Assembly: GCF_964204865.1 (NCBI RefSeq)
Contig: NC_135257.1
Span: 14,964,151 to 15,028,150 of the forward strand
Direction: 5' to 3'
DNA from: Styela clava
Taxonomy: Eukaryota; Chordata; Ascidiacea; Stolidobranchia; Styelidae
Length of the DNA: 64,000 bases
The translations under genes were made by a program, and so were the position numbers. Under the pieces are notes generated by a model. It was given only the letters and a program-made list of their open reading frames with translations. It had not been told where the DNA came from and did no database searches. Of the stretch, positions 10,701 through 20,837 are shown in pieces (the stretch's first letter is position 1; every line of letters begins with the position of its first letter).

Positions 10701-12645
10701 AGAGCCTGGTAAATGCGGAAGAAGAAAATTTACTTGTGCTTCCAACGAAACTGAGTGTATTCCAGCTCGACAGTGGTGCAACAGGCAATTAGATTGCATG
10801 GATGGTAGTGATGAACGTGGTTGTCCGGGTAATATTTTATTTTTATCCAAAAAATGTTTATTCAGTTGCATCAATAATTGTTTGACAATTTATTTAAAAA
10901 ATATGTGCTGTAGGCTGCCCTACGGGTTATAATAATATTCGTGAATTTACTGTAACGTAAACGGTTTAGAAATTCGCCACGATTTTGGAAAAGTTTCGGC
11001 TCACATCTACATCCCCTGCAGCTTAAGATAGCGATCGATAGTGATATCAGAATAATTGCTCATGTTTTTTCACGATATTCGATAATATCTAAACACCAAA
11101 TACCACGTGTTGCTTACCCAATTGTGCACGTGGAACAACAATAAATTATTTTTCAAGTTTGACGTACAAATTAATAAAGAATAGCTAAGAATAACAAAAA
11201 TATCTTTATCGTGGCTACGGGTATTTTTCTTCTTGTCAAATGTTTATATTTATTAATTCTATGATATCGCAGGCGGATGTGAAGAGATTGATATAGATTT
11301 CAAAAATGGAAACTATTCCTGCACGAGATGGGGTTCACCTGGAAGCTTCTGTGCATTTGACTGCGATAAACCACACATCAGTGATGGAAGGGAATACACT
11401 TGGTGTGGAAGAAAAACCGGGAAGTGGACCTACCCAGTTCCCACTTGTAGATGTAAATCAGTGAAATGTTTACATACAAATTGCAATTAGATATGACTTT
11501 ATAATGAGTTATGTTAATCCACAGTTAATATTTTAAACCTGCCCCTTTAAATAAAGAGAATAAAAGATAAATAATATGAAAGATTGGTATAAAAGAGTTT
11601 TATATTACTGTATAACTTAAATGATTTTACTTTCAGTACAATCAACAAAAAATCTTATAATGTTAGAAGAGGAGGCAACAGCAACCAGTCTAACTGTGAA
11701 ATGGGACGCAGTACCCGGAGCAGTACGATATTCTTTTCTGGCAGTAGAGGTCACCAGCGACAAATACAAGAATATGGCAGTTATGGTAATCACATACAGA
11801 ACAACAAATATTACGATTATGCGATACTAACGCCAAGGCAAAGCTGGAATGGAACATTCCAAATTTATGACCCAATACCATACAGTTTGAAACCTAGTTT
11901 TACCAATCACACAATGTAGCCAAACAAAAATGACATCCTGAGTGTCTGCTTGAAGTTGAACTAAAACTTCAAAGGAGTCCGAATTAGCTAATGTTAAAAA
12001 CCTGACCACCCTGATGATAAAAGCCATACGGCAACTTTTCCCTCAAATTATCGTGTTGAATATAGATGATGGACAACGGTTTGTTGTTGCACCCAAACAA
12101 GAGTCAGAGATGCCTAATTCATAATACATTTTTTCTGTTAAATTTCATTTAGAGAATAAAATCTGTAAGTTCAGAAGATTGCTGCACTGGGACAATCACC
12201 GATCTAAAACCGGATAGTGATTTTAAGGTTGTCATGACAGCAGTAGACGGAGATGATGTTGACGGTATCAAATCATTTCCGGTGTTTGGTCGCACTGGTA
12301 AGTAGCACACGTAGGAAACGTGATTTGCTTTTACTTCTATCTTCAAAAACTTCATGTTTTTTCTTTGAGTCGAGTTTTTTGAACACGACTAATTGTAATT
12401 AGTAACCGGAAAGAGGTGACCATAAAGTGATGATGCTTGTTACATTATTGTCCTCATTCGCCTTAGCTTATTGTGCAGACTTAAACTACTCAAAAAATCT
12501 TACAGCTAATTTGGAAGATGAGACTGAAAAAGGTAAAGATGATGACACAAAAGGGGAGGAAGAAGATAAAGAAGAAGAAAAAGAGAAAGTAGAAAGGGAA
12601 AAAGAAGAGAAAGAGGAAGATAAGAATGATGAAGGCTATGAGTAG
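7758..12645 (+). CDS. Secreted mosaic protein: signal peptide, FN3, LDLa, sushi, FN3, acidic tail (402 aa, 8 exons)
   Basis: Exons: 7758-7821, 9663-9883, 10303-10431, 10675-10828, 11273-11452, 11637-11785, 12153-12297, 12479-12645. All junctions are GT-AG, all phases match and the total is 1,209 nt. Residues 1-21 are a hydrophobic leader starting MHSSIEILLVAVVLTSEVLS. Residues ~45-135 form an FN3 fold split over two exons (GFTVTWLPEPSAQCYYVELL, then NLSPWRIYGVQVSAV). Residues 152-188 are an LDL-receptor class A module with six Cys and the calcium motif CMDGSDE. Residues ~190-249 are a sushi/CCP with six Cys, as in selectins. Residues ~252-345 are a second FN3 (LTVKWDAVPGAVRY, then DLKPDSDFKVVMTAV). 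Residues 348-402 are Glu/Lys-rich. There is no transmembrane helix, so it is probably extracellular. I know no named family with this order; adhesion, complement-like or recognition roles are guesses. The first-exon choice is the least certain part. Confidence 0.75.
7822..9662 (+). other. Intron 1 of the mosaic-protein gene (1.84 kb)
   Basis: Donor GTGAGT at 7822 and acceptor ending CAAAAAG at 9662. The polypyrimidine tract is weak (TTGTTTGTTACTC), so this junction is the least certain of the gene. Around 8460-8540 a GGGCAGCC...GGCAGGCCCC stretch is more GC-rich than its surroundings and may be an old repeat. I see no further exon in it. Confidence 0.45.
9514..9540. repeat. (CA)n(TA)n microsatellite in intron 1 of the mosaic-protein gene
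   Basis: A run of CA dinucleotides passes directly into TA dinucleotides, 120-150 bp before exon 2. Confidence 0.8.
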
Positions 12646-12702
12646 ACTGTCAGCTAAACTCAACCACGACGTATTGGAGAACTTGTATATGATTGAAAGG
12701 AA

Positions 12703-12708
12703 ATTAAA
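12703..12708 (+). promoter_or_regulatory. Polyadenylation signal (ATTAAA) of the mosaic-protein gene
   Basis: ATTAAA lies 58 nt after the TAG stop codon of the last exon, a normal distance for a short 3' UTR. Confidence 0.45.
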
Positions 12709-14944
12709 TGTTTATATCTTTCGCACTTATTTGATTCATCGGCATTAAGGACATATTTTTTTCGGTGACGTACATTTGAACCCAAATGTATATCCGCGGG
12801 TTCAAACTATATGCGGGTGCTGAAACTCATGGGTTAGGGTTAGTATATGTGGGTTCAAATATCCGCGAAACAAAAAAAAATTCCTAGGTGCAATAGTATG
12901 CAGGTGCAATTGTCGTGGGTTCAAATGTACGGGATCCATTTTTTTTCCAATATAGGAACCATTATAATGACCGTGGGTGGCGAACCACTGAAAATTTCTG
13001 TGATACACAGATTTGTAATAATTAATTTACATTAATTTATTCTAACAATAAGTGAAAGAACTGATAGTCGTAGTGGGCAGCTACTATCATAAATTATTTA
13101 CGACGTTTATGAGATAACAATACATTCGCGATACTCAAGTCGCAATATTCTTGCTACAAGAGCTACATGTGTAGATTGCAAAACTCCACAATACCAAACC
13201 AGAAATATAAGAAACTAATGCAAATTCAACTTTCTCAATAATTCAGGCTTGATTAAATCTAATACCACATTCTTTTATGAAAAAAATATAATCTGTGACC
13301 TAGTAAAAATTCTTTCCTTTGTTTATACTATAAAATTTACGCTAGAAATAGAACAGATTCAGACTAAATTTTCTTTGGACTTTGAAATATCTAAACAAAG
13401 TGACTTTGACTATATGCCGAATGTTGACAAAAATTTTGACGCCATCTTGAGAAAGCTAATTTCTATCTCTTTGTCATGGGACAATCAAATTTTTACAACT
13501 TTGACAAAGCGTACATATTGTATAAACTTATTATGCTTACTTTTATAAATACAACATTGGTTTTATATCGCGCTTATAGGGTGACGGCCGTGATCCAATT
13601 CTTATGACTAAAGTCAATTGTGACATTTGATACAAGAATATCTTAAATCATTGTGTATAACAAATCAATAGTGCCACAAGACTGTTACCATGTCATCTAT
13701 ATTTGCATGAACATTGTTCGCTTTTATGACTCTTACTTTTTCGCGTGAAATATACGCATTCCTAGAGTATATATTACAATAAAAATGGTTCATATATCGC
13801 ATTGAGTGGTGTATGCGATGACAGAACATTGGTCTTACGGTCCAAAGTTATGGTCTTTACGACGATACCGATAAAAAGGAACAAGAACTAATTAATGAGC
13901 CAATCTTAGCACCACAGTACGTTTCAAATCAGCTGTGAAGGGTTTTCGCGGAAATGAACCATGTGCACTTACGGTATTAGACAATCTATCACTTTAAGTT
14001 AGGCTCTATAGACTTAGAGCAACTAATAGGAGTCATCAGATATAATTACATAACAACAATACATGACAACCTATTACATAAAACCAAGCTATAAATAGCC
14101 CCCGAAGCAAAATCGTAGCCGCTGTACTCAATCCATGGAGTCGATCGACAGCTCGATAGCGGAAACAGGCTTTGGTGTTCTTTACGTGCAGTTTTTTACA
14201 GCGGTTATGTGACAATAGAGATAGACAGTGCTTGCTGCAATTCGTGAGCTGCAGTTCATTTATCTGTTGAACCGAGTTTAGCGAACATGAGTGATTTTTT
14301 TAACATTTCAAGGAAAAATCAGGCGGCGGTGAGGAAGAAGAGTTGACCTTTTGCCTTTATTCCTTAGGCCTACATGTTTACAAAACTAAAAGGCATAAAG
14401 TACACATTAACGATTACAAAATAGAGTTTTATTTAAAAGCAGCCTTTTTTCGTATAAATAAGTATTTTTCAACATGTACTTTCTATTTTGACCCCTCTGT
14501 GGTCCGTGAAGCGTGAAATTGGCCAAATGCCCGCGGGTAACGTATTGCCGCCATTTGATTTTTGGAATCAAGTTATATCATTGGAAATGGTATTAATCCT
14601 TGAAAAACTACGTCATCATGTGTTATTTGTTTCCGTTCAATTAAGTACACGTCATTGCCGTTGATCTACCGACTAAACAAAGCGTGAGCTCAAAGCGTTT
14701 GAATGTAATCAAACCAGCTACCGGTAGTCAACAAATGATGACAGCGTTTTCTATCGTGCAAAAGTTCTTGCAGATTCAATTTTTGCGCAGGCAATCGAGA
14801 TTTTTTGAGACGGAAAAATTTTCATTATCGCTAGCATAGGAACTTTCGATTGTTTTCGTATTATCGCCGTTTTGCATAACTACATATGGCCATTAGAACA
14901 ACGTGAAACAGAAAGAAGAGTTAAAATTTTTATTTATTGGATAG
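12709..14944. other. Intergenic DNA with repeat remnants
   Basis: No gene is supported. The stretch 12770-12935 holds a cluster of GTGGGTTCAAAT motifs and a telomere-like GGGTTAGGGTTAG at about 12834. The open frame at 13249-13548 is low in complexity and matches nothing I know. At 14287 a short frame begins MSDFFNISRKNQAAVRKKS and stops; it could be the start of a broken transposon gene, but that is a guess. Confidence 0.5.
12770..12935. repeat. Second GTGGGTTCAAAT motif cluster with telomere-like GGGTTAGGGTTAG
   Basis: Variants on both strands: GACGTACATTTGAACCC, CGCGGGTTCAAACTAT, TGTGGGTTCAAATATC, TAGGTGCAATAG, CAGGTGCAATTG and CGTGGGTTCAAATGTACG. The array begins and ends with near-inverted forms (GTACATTTGAACC...GGGTTCAAATGTAC), so it may be a fold-back unit. 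It resembles the cluster at 3540-3672. Confidence 0.5.
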
Positions 14945-14952
14945 GACTAAGC

Positions 14953-15192
14953 TAGGGTCACCATATTTGAAAACGCAAAATTCCGGACAGTGCATAACTA
15001 TTTTCATGACCTCGTAGTAAAAAATATGCGCACGGTACGAAATAACAATGTTCTGTATTAGCAGTGTGCACAGTAGGATAGCAGATGCAGTAAAATTCCG
15101 GATATTTGAGCATTTTTTAAATTCTTTCCGGACGCAAAATTGAACCCTAAATTCCGGACATGTGGAATTTTCCGGACGGTATGACAACCCTA
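14953..15192. mobile_element. hAT-type MITE, complete (240 bp, 8-bp TSD GACTAAGC)
   Basis: The left end is TAGGGTCACCATATTTGAAA. The reverse complement of the right end is TAGGGTTGTCATACCGTCC. Repeated ATTCCGGACA/TTTCCGGACG blocks lie inside each arm. The 8-mer GACTAAGC flanks it exactly at 14945-14952 and 15193-15200. TAGGGT...ACCCTA ends with an 8-bp duplication fit hAT non-autonomous elements. It carries no transposase. Confidence 0.8.
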
Positions 15193-16339
15193 GACTAAGC
15201 TAAATATGACTCATCCGTGTATTCAATAGCCCTGAGAACTCAAGTTGTTCGCTGTGCAGTTTATTTTGAGCTCCGCTAATTCATGTAAAAGGGATTCAAG
15301 TGTAGATTCACATGTATGTTTACCTTCACATGAATTCCTTGTTGCTGAATTAGACAATATGATAAACAGAAGACCAGAAGCTATATGCATAAAAAGGTAC
15401 AGCAGTTATAGAAAATATATTAAAAGCGCTACAAAATCGCCCGAAAGACGTTGTTTGAAAAGGGTCGAGACAAGAAATTAGGGCAAGAAGTGTGCGTTTG
15501 GGGTCGTTCAACCCCTAACAAAATATATATAGAAATGAGGTTCAAACATCTTTAAAAATCACCTTATTCTACAGCCGGAGAGATTGTATGAACAAGGAAG
15601 AAAAGTTAGAACGGTCGATATGCAGGCTATCGGGAACTAATAGACTGAAGGGGGTTGTTGGGGACACTGATCTGTAGGCTACAATGTTTAATCAATAATT
15701 TATATTTGAAATACAATGTACTATCACGCACTATATACTAATTGTCGCACTAAATCTATTCATTGTTTGTTTGCAATTCACGGTCCAGAACACACATTCT
15801 TGAAATTGCACCCAAGCGTGCTATTACCGTACGTCCGTACTTTGAGTCCCATGCTGCATAAAGTTTGAAACACGAGCTCCCTTGTGTGGTAATACAATTT
15901 GTTCATTGTCCGGGAAAACAAAACGTTTACAAAAGCAAATAAGTGAGTGAAATTATACAGATAAAAAGTACATAAAATATAGTTGTATAACGGCATAGCA
16001 GAAACTTAAATAAATATATACATAACATGGAAACTATCCTCGAACAAATTTGGGAAAGAGAGGCTAAATATTTTTTAGCGGCTGAAGGTACTTATTATTC
16101 AAAAATCAAATTCAGTTTAAATTTTCGAAGCAAAGTCAAAGAGGTGTTATTGACGTTGTAGGCCTGATTGTCCGACAACATTTTACTCGAAATTCTCGGC
16201 AAGTCTCGTAATTTAACCCCGTTTGTGGTATATATATACAAGACTCAATCGTAGTTTTTAGATCGGCGAATTCTTACTAATATGTATGTAACGTATTTGC
16301 TCGTTTTGTAGCTCTGGCCCATATTTTTTTTAACCAAAC

Positions 16340-16860
16340 TCATTAACCGGGCCATTATTCAAGCACGGGCGCTTGTTATTTTTAAAGTAAAATTATACAC
16401 AAAAATATATAAAAAACATATATATATATAGATAAGATCGATCGTTACAATAATTACTATATTGTCATTTCCAGTTCTCAAGTATGATTTAAACGAGAAT
16501 AACGAAAATGTTGACTTTTTCTACGCACCGCAGGTACAAATCCGCAAAAGAAGAAAAGTTTTGCGACGCCCTATCAATATTTAAACGACGCACTTGGGCG
16601 TCGCGACGCCCAGTTCGAGAACCACCGTGTTACATTATCAATGCTATTTGTTTTGTAATTGGACGCGAAGGCGTGAGTGTTATCTACCAGCGCTTAACAT
16701 TCAACAGCGTTGTGACAAAAGCGCTTCTTATTTCCTATTGTTCTCTACCACTGAAAAATCAGCTTTTACATCGGGCGGGTATTCAAGCACCGGCCCTTAT
16801 TTATTTTTATGTTCTGTTTACACGGACGGCTATTTAAACGGGCCCTTAATCAAGATCGGA
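16340..16860. repeat. Probable degenerate DNA-transposon block
   Basis: CCGGGCCATTATTCAAGCAC at about 16346 and GGGCGGGTATTCAAGCACCG at about 16774 are similar, each followed by GGC(G/C)CTT(G/A)TT(A)TTTTT. A further GGCTATTTAAACGGGCCC lies at 16829. Such 'ATTCAAGCACGGGCGC' blocks typify old non-autonomous elements, but I found no clean ends or target duplication. Confidence 0.35.
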
Positions 16861-16959
16861 TTAATATGCCGCATAAACTTTTATGCCTGATTGCAAATGA
16901 TCGTATATGTGTCTGTGTCATTCGCTTGCTCTGACGCAATCTTTTTCTTTTTTTTTTCC

Positions 16960-17330
16960 TTTTTTATTCTTTTTTTTTATTGTATTTTATAAAATGAAAC
17001 AATATTGCAATAAAATTGCAATAAACAGTATTAATCAATAAATAATACATCACAGTAATACATAACAATATCATGGCAAATCATTCTATGCATGCTCTTC
17101 ATTTCGATTTTCATAAAAAAAATTATTGCAGTAAACAGTTTTTTTGTTTTTTTATTTGATTTTTATAAATAAAATAATATTGCAATAAACAATATTAAAA
17201 TGATAACTGATACCAGCAGAAAAGTAATTTATCACAATATACAATATTGCAAAAAATACTATTAATCGATACAAATACCAAATACCGGAACAAAAAGTAA
17301 TTTCTCATAATGTATCATAACTTTTTATCA
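16960..17330. repeat. AT-rich repeated block (ATATTGCAATAAACA)
   Basis: Near-copies of AATATTGCAATAAACAGTATT occur at about 17005, 17130, 17178 and 17240, each after a T-rich or TTTATAAA stretch, with AAAAGTAATTT(A/C)TCA following the last two. It is probably a local duplication of a ~120-150-bp unit. Confidence 0.45.
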
Positions 17331-17762
17331 AATAGTCTTGCAGTATTAGCTCTAACGCAATCTTATTTGCTTCTTTGTTGTTTAGTCCTGTAGTCAACGC
17401 CGCGGTGTGTTAAAGCTCCTGGACCTTCTTCATACATAAAAAAAAAACTTTCGAATTGACAAATTAAGTTAATATTACATTGTCGATTGGCTTTCTGTAA
17501 GACTAATTTCTCGTCCTTCTCTCGTGCTTTTACGCTGGTGGATCCTCATGCTAAGAGCTAAGATAACTGTTCAAAATGATTCGAGGGTCATGCAGTACAC
17601 TATCACAATTGATTTATATTGCTTTGAGTATTCATTTCTCCATCCTTTTTCTTTGTACTTAGATAACCTTTGTTTCCCAGTTTAAAAGTATAATTAATCT
17701 TCAATTAAACATTACGAATTTGCTGTAGCAAGTTTTTTGATATTTGGTCACAATATTTTGAA

Positions 17763-20700
17763 ATGTGTTCTGATGTTCCAGCACGATATGTGCTTTTATC
17801 GATGCTATTCTTTGGGTCGTTCAACATTCCATTGCTGAGGTATAACTTGGGCATCGCAATTGTTTCAATGGTAAACACGTCATCGACTAATAATTCAAGT
17901 CGTTTATCCTACGATTCTTGTTCTAATTCTGATAATTCAACAACCGAAAATATTGAGAAGGTAACGATTTTATATTACAACAATTAAGTACCAAGGACAA
18001 ATACAACTTTATGAGCAACAATGTTATAATAAACAAAAATATTTGGACCTCCAGAAATATGTGCATCAAGATGGCGCACAACCTGAACAAAGTAGTTGTA
18101 CAAGGTTAGAGTTCAGGTTGTGTGCCATCTTGGTGCACATACTTCGGGAGCACGAAAATTTTATATGATATGAATTCATGTATACTTTCCTCCGCGTCTA
18201 TCTCGCCTCTCGAAATAACAAAGATCTGTGATTATATTTTCTGATATATATTAATTTTTTTCTATTAAATTTGTAGTTTGGTTCATTTGAATGGAACACT
18301 GTGAAACAAGGCCTTGCTCTGGGATGCTATTTCTATGGATTCGTGTGTACACCAATTTTGGGACCATGGGCTGCTAAAAAAGTTGGATTCAAAATTGTTG
18401 TTGGTGCAGCAGTTGCTTTGTCATCAATACTCACAATTTTAATACCATATGCAGCTTACGGTGGATTTGTATATTTCGTTACACTGAGGATAATCATTGG
18501 CTTTTGTCAGGTAGGTTGCGGCTGTTGTAATTTACTAGTTATCGAATACTCAATATGAAATTGTTTGACTTGCAATACGTCTTGTTCTTTAGCGAGCAAG
18601 TGGAACATGGTCAAATGATATATCAGATCAATTTATGACTGCATTTATTATTTAAACTTCTTAAACATCTATGCGTGGGTTCAGGGTGCCGTCGGTCCTT
18701 CATCAGTAGCAGCTTTCTCGGCATGGATTCCTTTCCAGCATAAAACTACAGCGATTTCAATCGTAATGTGCGGTTTTTTTCTTGGAGCATTTGCCGCCTT
18801 GCCTATCTCTGCACTTATAAGTGAATACGTCAATTGGGAAACAGTATTTTACGTGACGGGTACGTCTTCATATGCACTTAATTAATATGGCGCAATTTGT
18901 AGTATAAACCAAATAATTATAAACGAAACGGATTCTTATCATAAAATAATACGTTAAAACTCGTTGATTTCTGAGGATTATGATAAATACTTTTTCTATA
19001 ATACGTTAACTTCATAAAACATGTTACAGGTTCTTTCTCGCTGCTTTGGTCTATTCTGTGGTTTAGTTTGGTTTACAATTCTCCTGAGCAACATCCAAGA
19101 ATAACGAAAAAAGAGAAAAAATATTTACTGAGAAATACTTCTATAATCAACGAAAACGTAAGTAAATACATTTCTGAAATTTGTTCCAATACACATACAT
19201 ATAGGAACAGACCTCAAAATATGCCACACAAATGTACTATAATATTCTCATAAAATTTTAACAAATTCAAGTCACAATAGACAAATTCTGACAAAATCCC
19301 AGCATAATTTTGTGGAATTTTATTTGATGTGCTACCATGGTTTCGGAGTAAGTGCGTGTAGAACTTGCCTGGAGTAAATAAATGATAGATAGTTTTTCGT
19401 TTACAGGATAAAAAAGAACAAAACATACCGTGGTTGAGAATTATGACGTCATTACCTTTCCTAGCAACAGTTATTACACATATTTCTTTTGATTGGACAT
19501 TGACGATGACAAGTTTGGTGTTACCAACGTATTTAACAAACACTTTGAACTTGGGAATATTAGCGGTAACCTATAATACTATTTTTATTTATGTATTTTT
19601 ACCAGGAATATTCGCACTAACATTCATTTTTTTCGCTTATCCAAGCACTTTATTTTTTGAACTCAGTGTAACTAGAGTTTGTTATCGTGATTGGAATCAT
19701 GTGTGTGGTAATACAAAAAATTCTTCTTCTCATTTAGGGCTTAGGCCATACTCTAAACTTAAACATATTAAGTTTTACCGTTATTTTAAACCCGCAAGAT
19801 TTGAGAAATAATGCCAAGTGCAATCTGAATGAACATGTGAATATGACAACGCAATTTAGGCAGGAGCATCCACCGGTGCGCCGTGGTTGATGATGATGGT
19901 CATTACATTGATTGGAGAAAGAATATCGAACGTACTGAAACGGAAGAAAACATTTTCTATGATCACAATACGGAAAGGATTGGTTGCGACTGTCACTTTA
20001 CCTTCCGCTATCTTCTTCATTTTAGCCTCATACACTGGTTGCAATCAACAGTTGACAATACTTTTATTCTTTTTAATCATATCGCTTCAAGGACTGCACA
20101 GTAAGCACAAATTTTTTGTACGCTGTTCATTTAATCGGGGGTTCATATTTGATTATAGTTGTGAAGAGGCATACGAATTGCCTGTATATTGTGTTATCGA
20201 ATTACTCTGAACACAGGCTGACTTATTTTATATCGAAGTTTGGAAGTGAATATATTTTATCATATTAGTCAACAACTGGTAGCATGACAGAGGTATTTAA
20301 GATTGCAATGTTCCACATATTACGATTTCCCATTTGCGTTGTTCGTAAGTATCATGGTATATTATTTTAGTGTACAGCTAGAAGTATTAACTCATTAGTA
20401 AATTTTACTTTTAGTTCCTGGTACAGAAGCAAATGTTTTTGATTTGTCGAACAGATACTCCAGTATATTGTTTGGAATTCTTGTAACAACAAGTCACTTG
20501 ACAGGAATTTTAGCTCCGCAGTTGACTGGAGTACTATTACATAATGAGGTTAGTAACTACGATGTCTATTTTCCGCAGTTCGGTCACATAACATGGTAAT
20601 TTGGGTAACTTCAATATTCACTTTTACAGAATTCAATTGGCGGTTGGCGAACAATTTTCTTCATTACGGCTGGCATAAATATATTAGCCGCCATAACATT

Positions 20701-20833
20701 TTGCATATTTGCTTCTGACAAGGAACAACCGTGGTCAAAGAAAGACACAAATACCTCAGTCGATAATGAAGCCCATGATAAACCACTGACAAAAAGACGA
20801 CATAGCAGCCAACAAGACGATTCACCAGTCTAA
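17763..20833 (+). CDS. SLC17-family anion transporter (sialin/VGLUT-like), 490 aa, 8 exons
   Basis: Exons: 17763-17960, 18277-18510, 18685-18859, 19030-19157, 19407-19565, 19860-20100, 20415-20548, 20630-20833. Sites are GT-AG, phases agree, and the total is 1,473 nt, matching the ~495-aa family size. The order of family motifs is complete: VPARYVLLSMLFFGS and LLRYNLGIAIVSMVN (TM1), a glycosylable Ser/Asn-rich loop, KQGLALGCYFYGFVCT (TM2), LRIIIGFCQ-GAVGPSSVAAF (TM4), YNSPEQHPRITKKEK (central loop), IPWLRIMTSLPF, DWTLTMTSLVLPTYL, AGASTGAPWLMM, VFDLSNRYSSILFGI and GGWRTIFFITAGINIL (last TM), then a charged tail. Family members move sialic acid, glutamate, phosphate or urate across vesicle, lysosome or plasma membranes; the substrate cannot be told here. 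TM2 lacks the usual QIPGG (it reads PILGP), and the conserved His before the 'D-x-x-x-RY' motif is Phe. An upstream coding exon is possible. Confidence 0.88.
18049..18150. repeat. Fold-back element (40-nt arms, 22-nt loop) in SLC17 intron 1
   Basis: The left arm (18049-18088) contains TGTGCATCAAGATGGCGCAC and ends AACCTGAAC. The right arm (18111-18150) is its reverse complement with 36 of 40 positions paired. The transcript would form a long hairpin in intron 1. It is probably a MITE; I could not find a clear target-site duplication. A small-RNA precursor is possible but untested. Confidence 0.75.
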
Positions 20834-20837
20834 TAAA
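20832..20837 (+). promoter_or_regulatory. Possible polyadenylation signal overlapping the SLC17 stop codon
   Basis: AATAAA overlaps the TAA stop (TAATAAATA). A second AATAAA at 21000-21005 would give a ~180-nt 3' UTR and is the more ordinary choice. I cannot tell which is used. Confidence 0.35.

Larger units (their letters stand above)
15201..17762. other. Repeat-rich intergenic DNA upstream of the SLC17 gene
   Basis: No gene is supported. The open frame at 15245-15481 has no recognisable domain. The block 16320-16860 has recurring 'ATTCAAGCAC(G/C)GGC' motifs near both ends (16357 and 16780) and may be a degenerate DNA transposon. The block 16930-17330 repeats AATATTGCAATAAACA(G/A)TATT. Immediately before the SLC17 start codon there is a possible acceptor (TTGCTGTAG, ending at about 17728). 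Confidence 0.5.

Noticed and set aside
12427..12478. A separate small secreted protein starting MMMLVTLLSSFALAYC at 12427 with an acidic tail
   Set aside because: The hydrophobic 'signal peptide' is the translation of a polypyrimidine tract before a good acceptor (TTATTGTGCAG at 12478). Splicing there joins the acidic exon in frame to the FN3 exon ending at 12297, which explains the data better.
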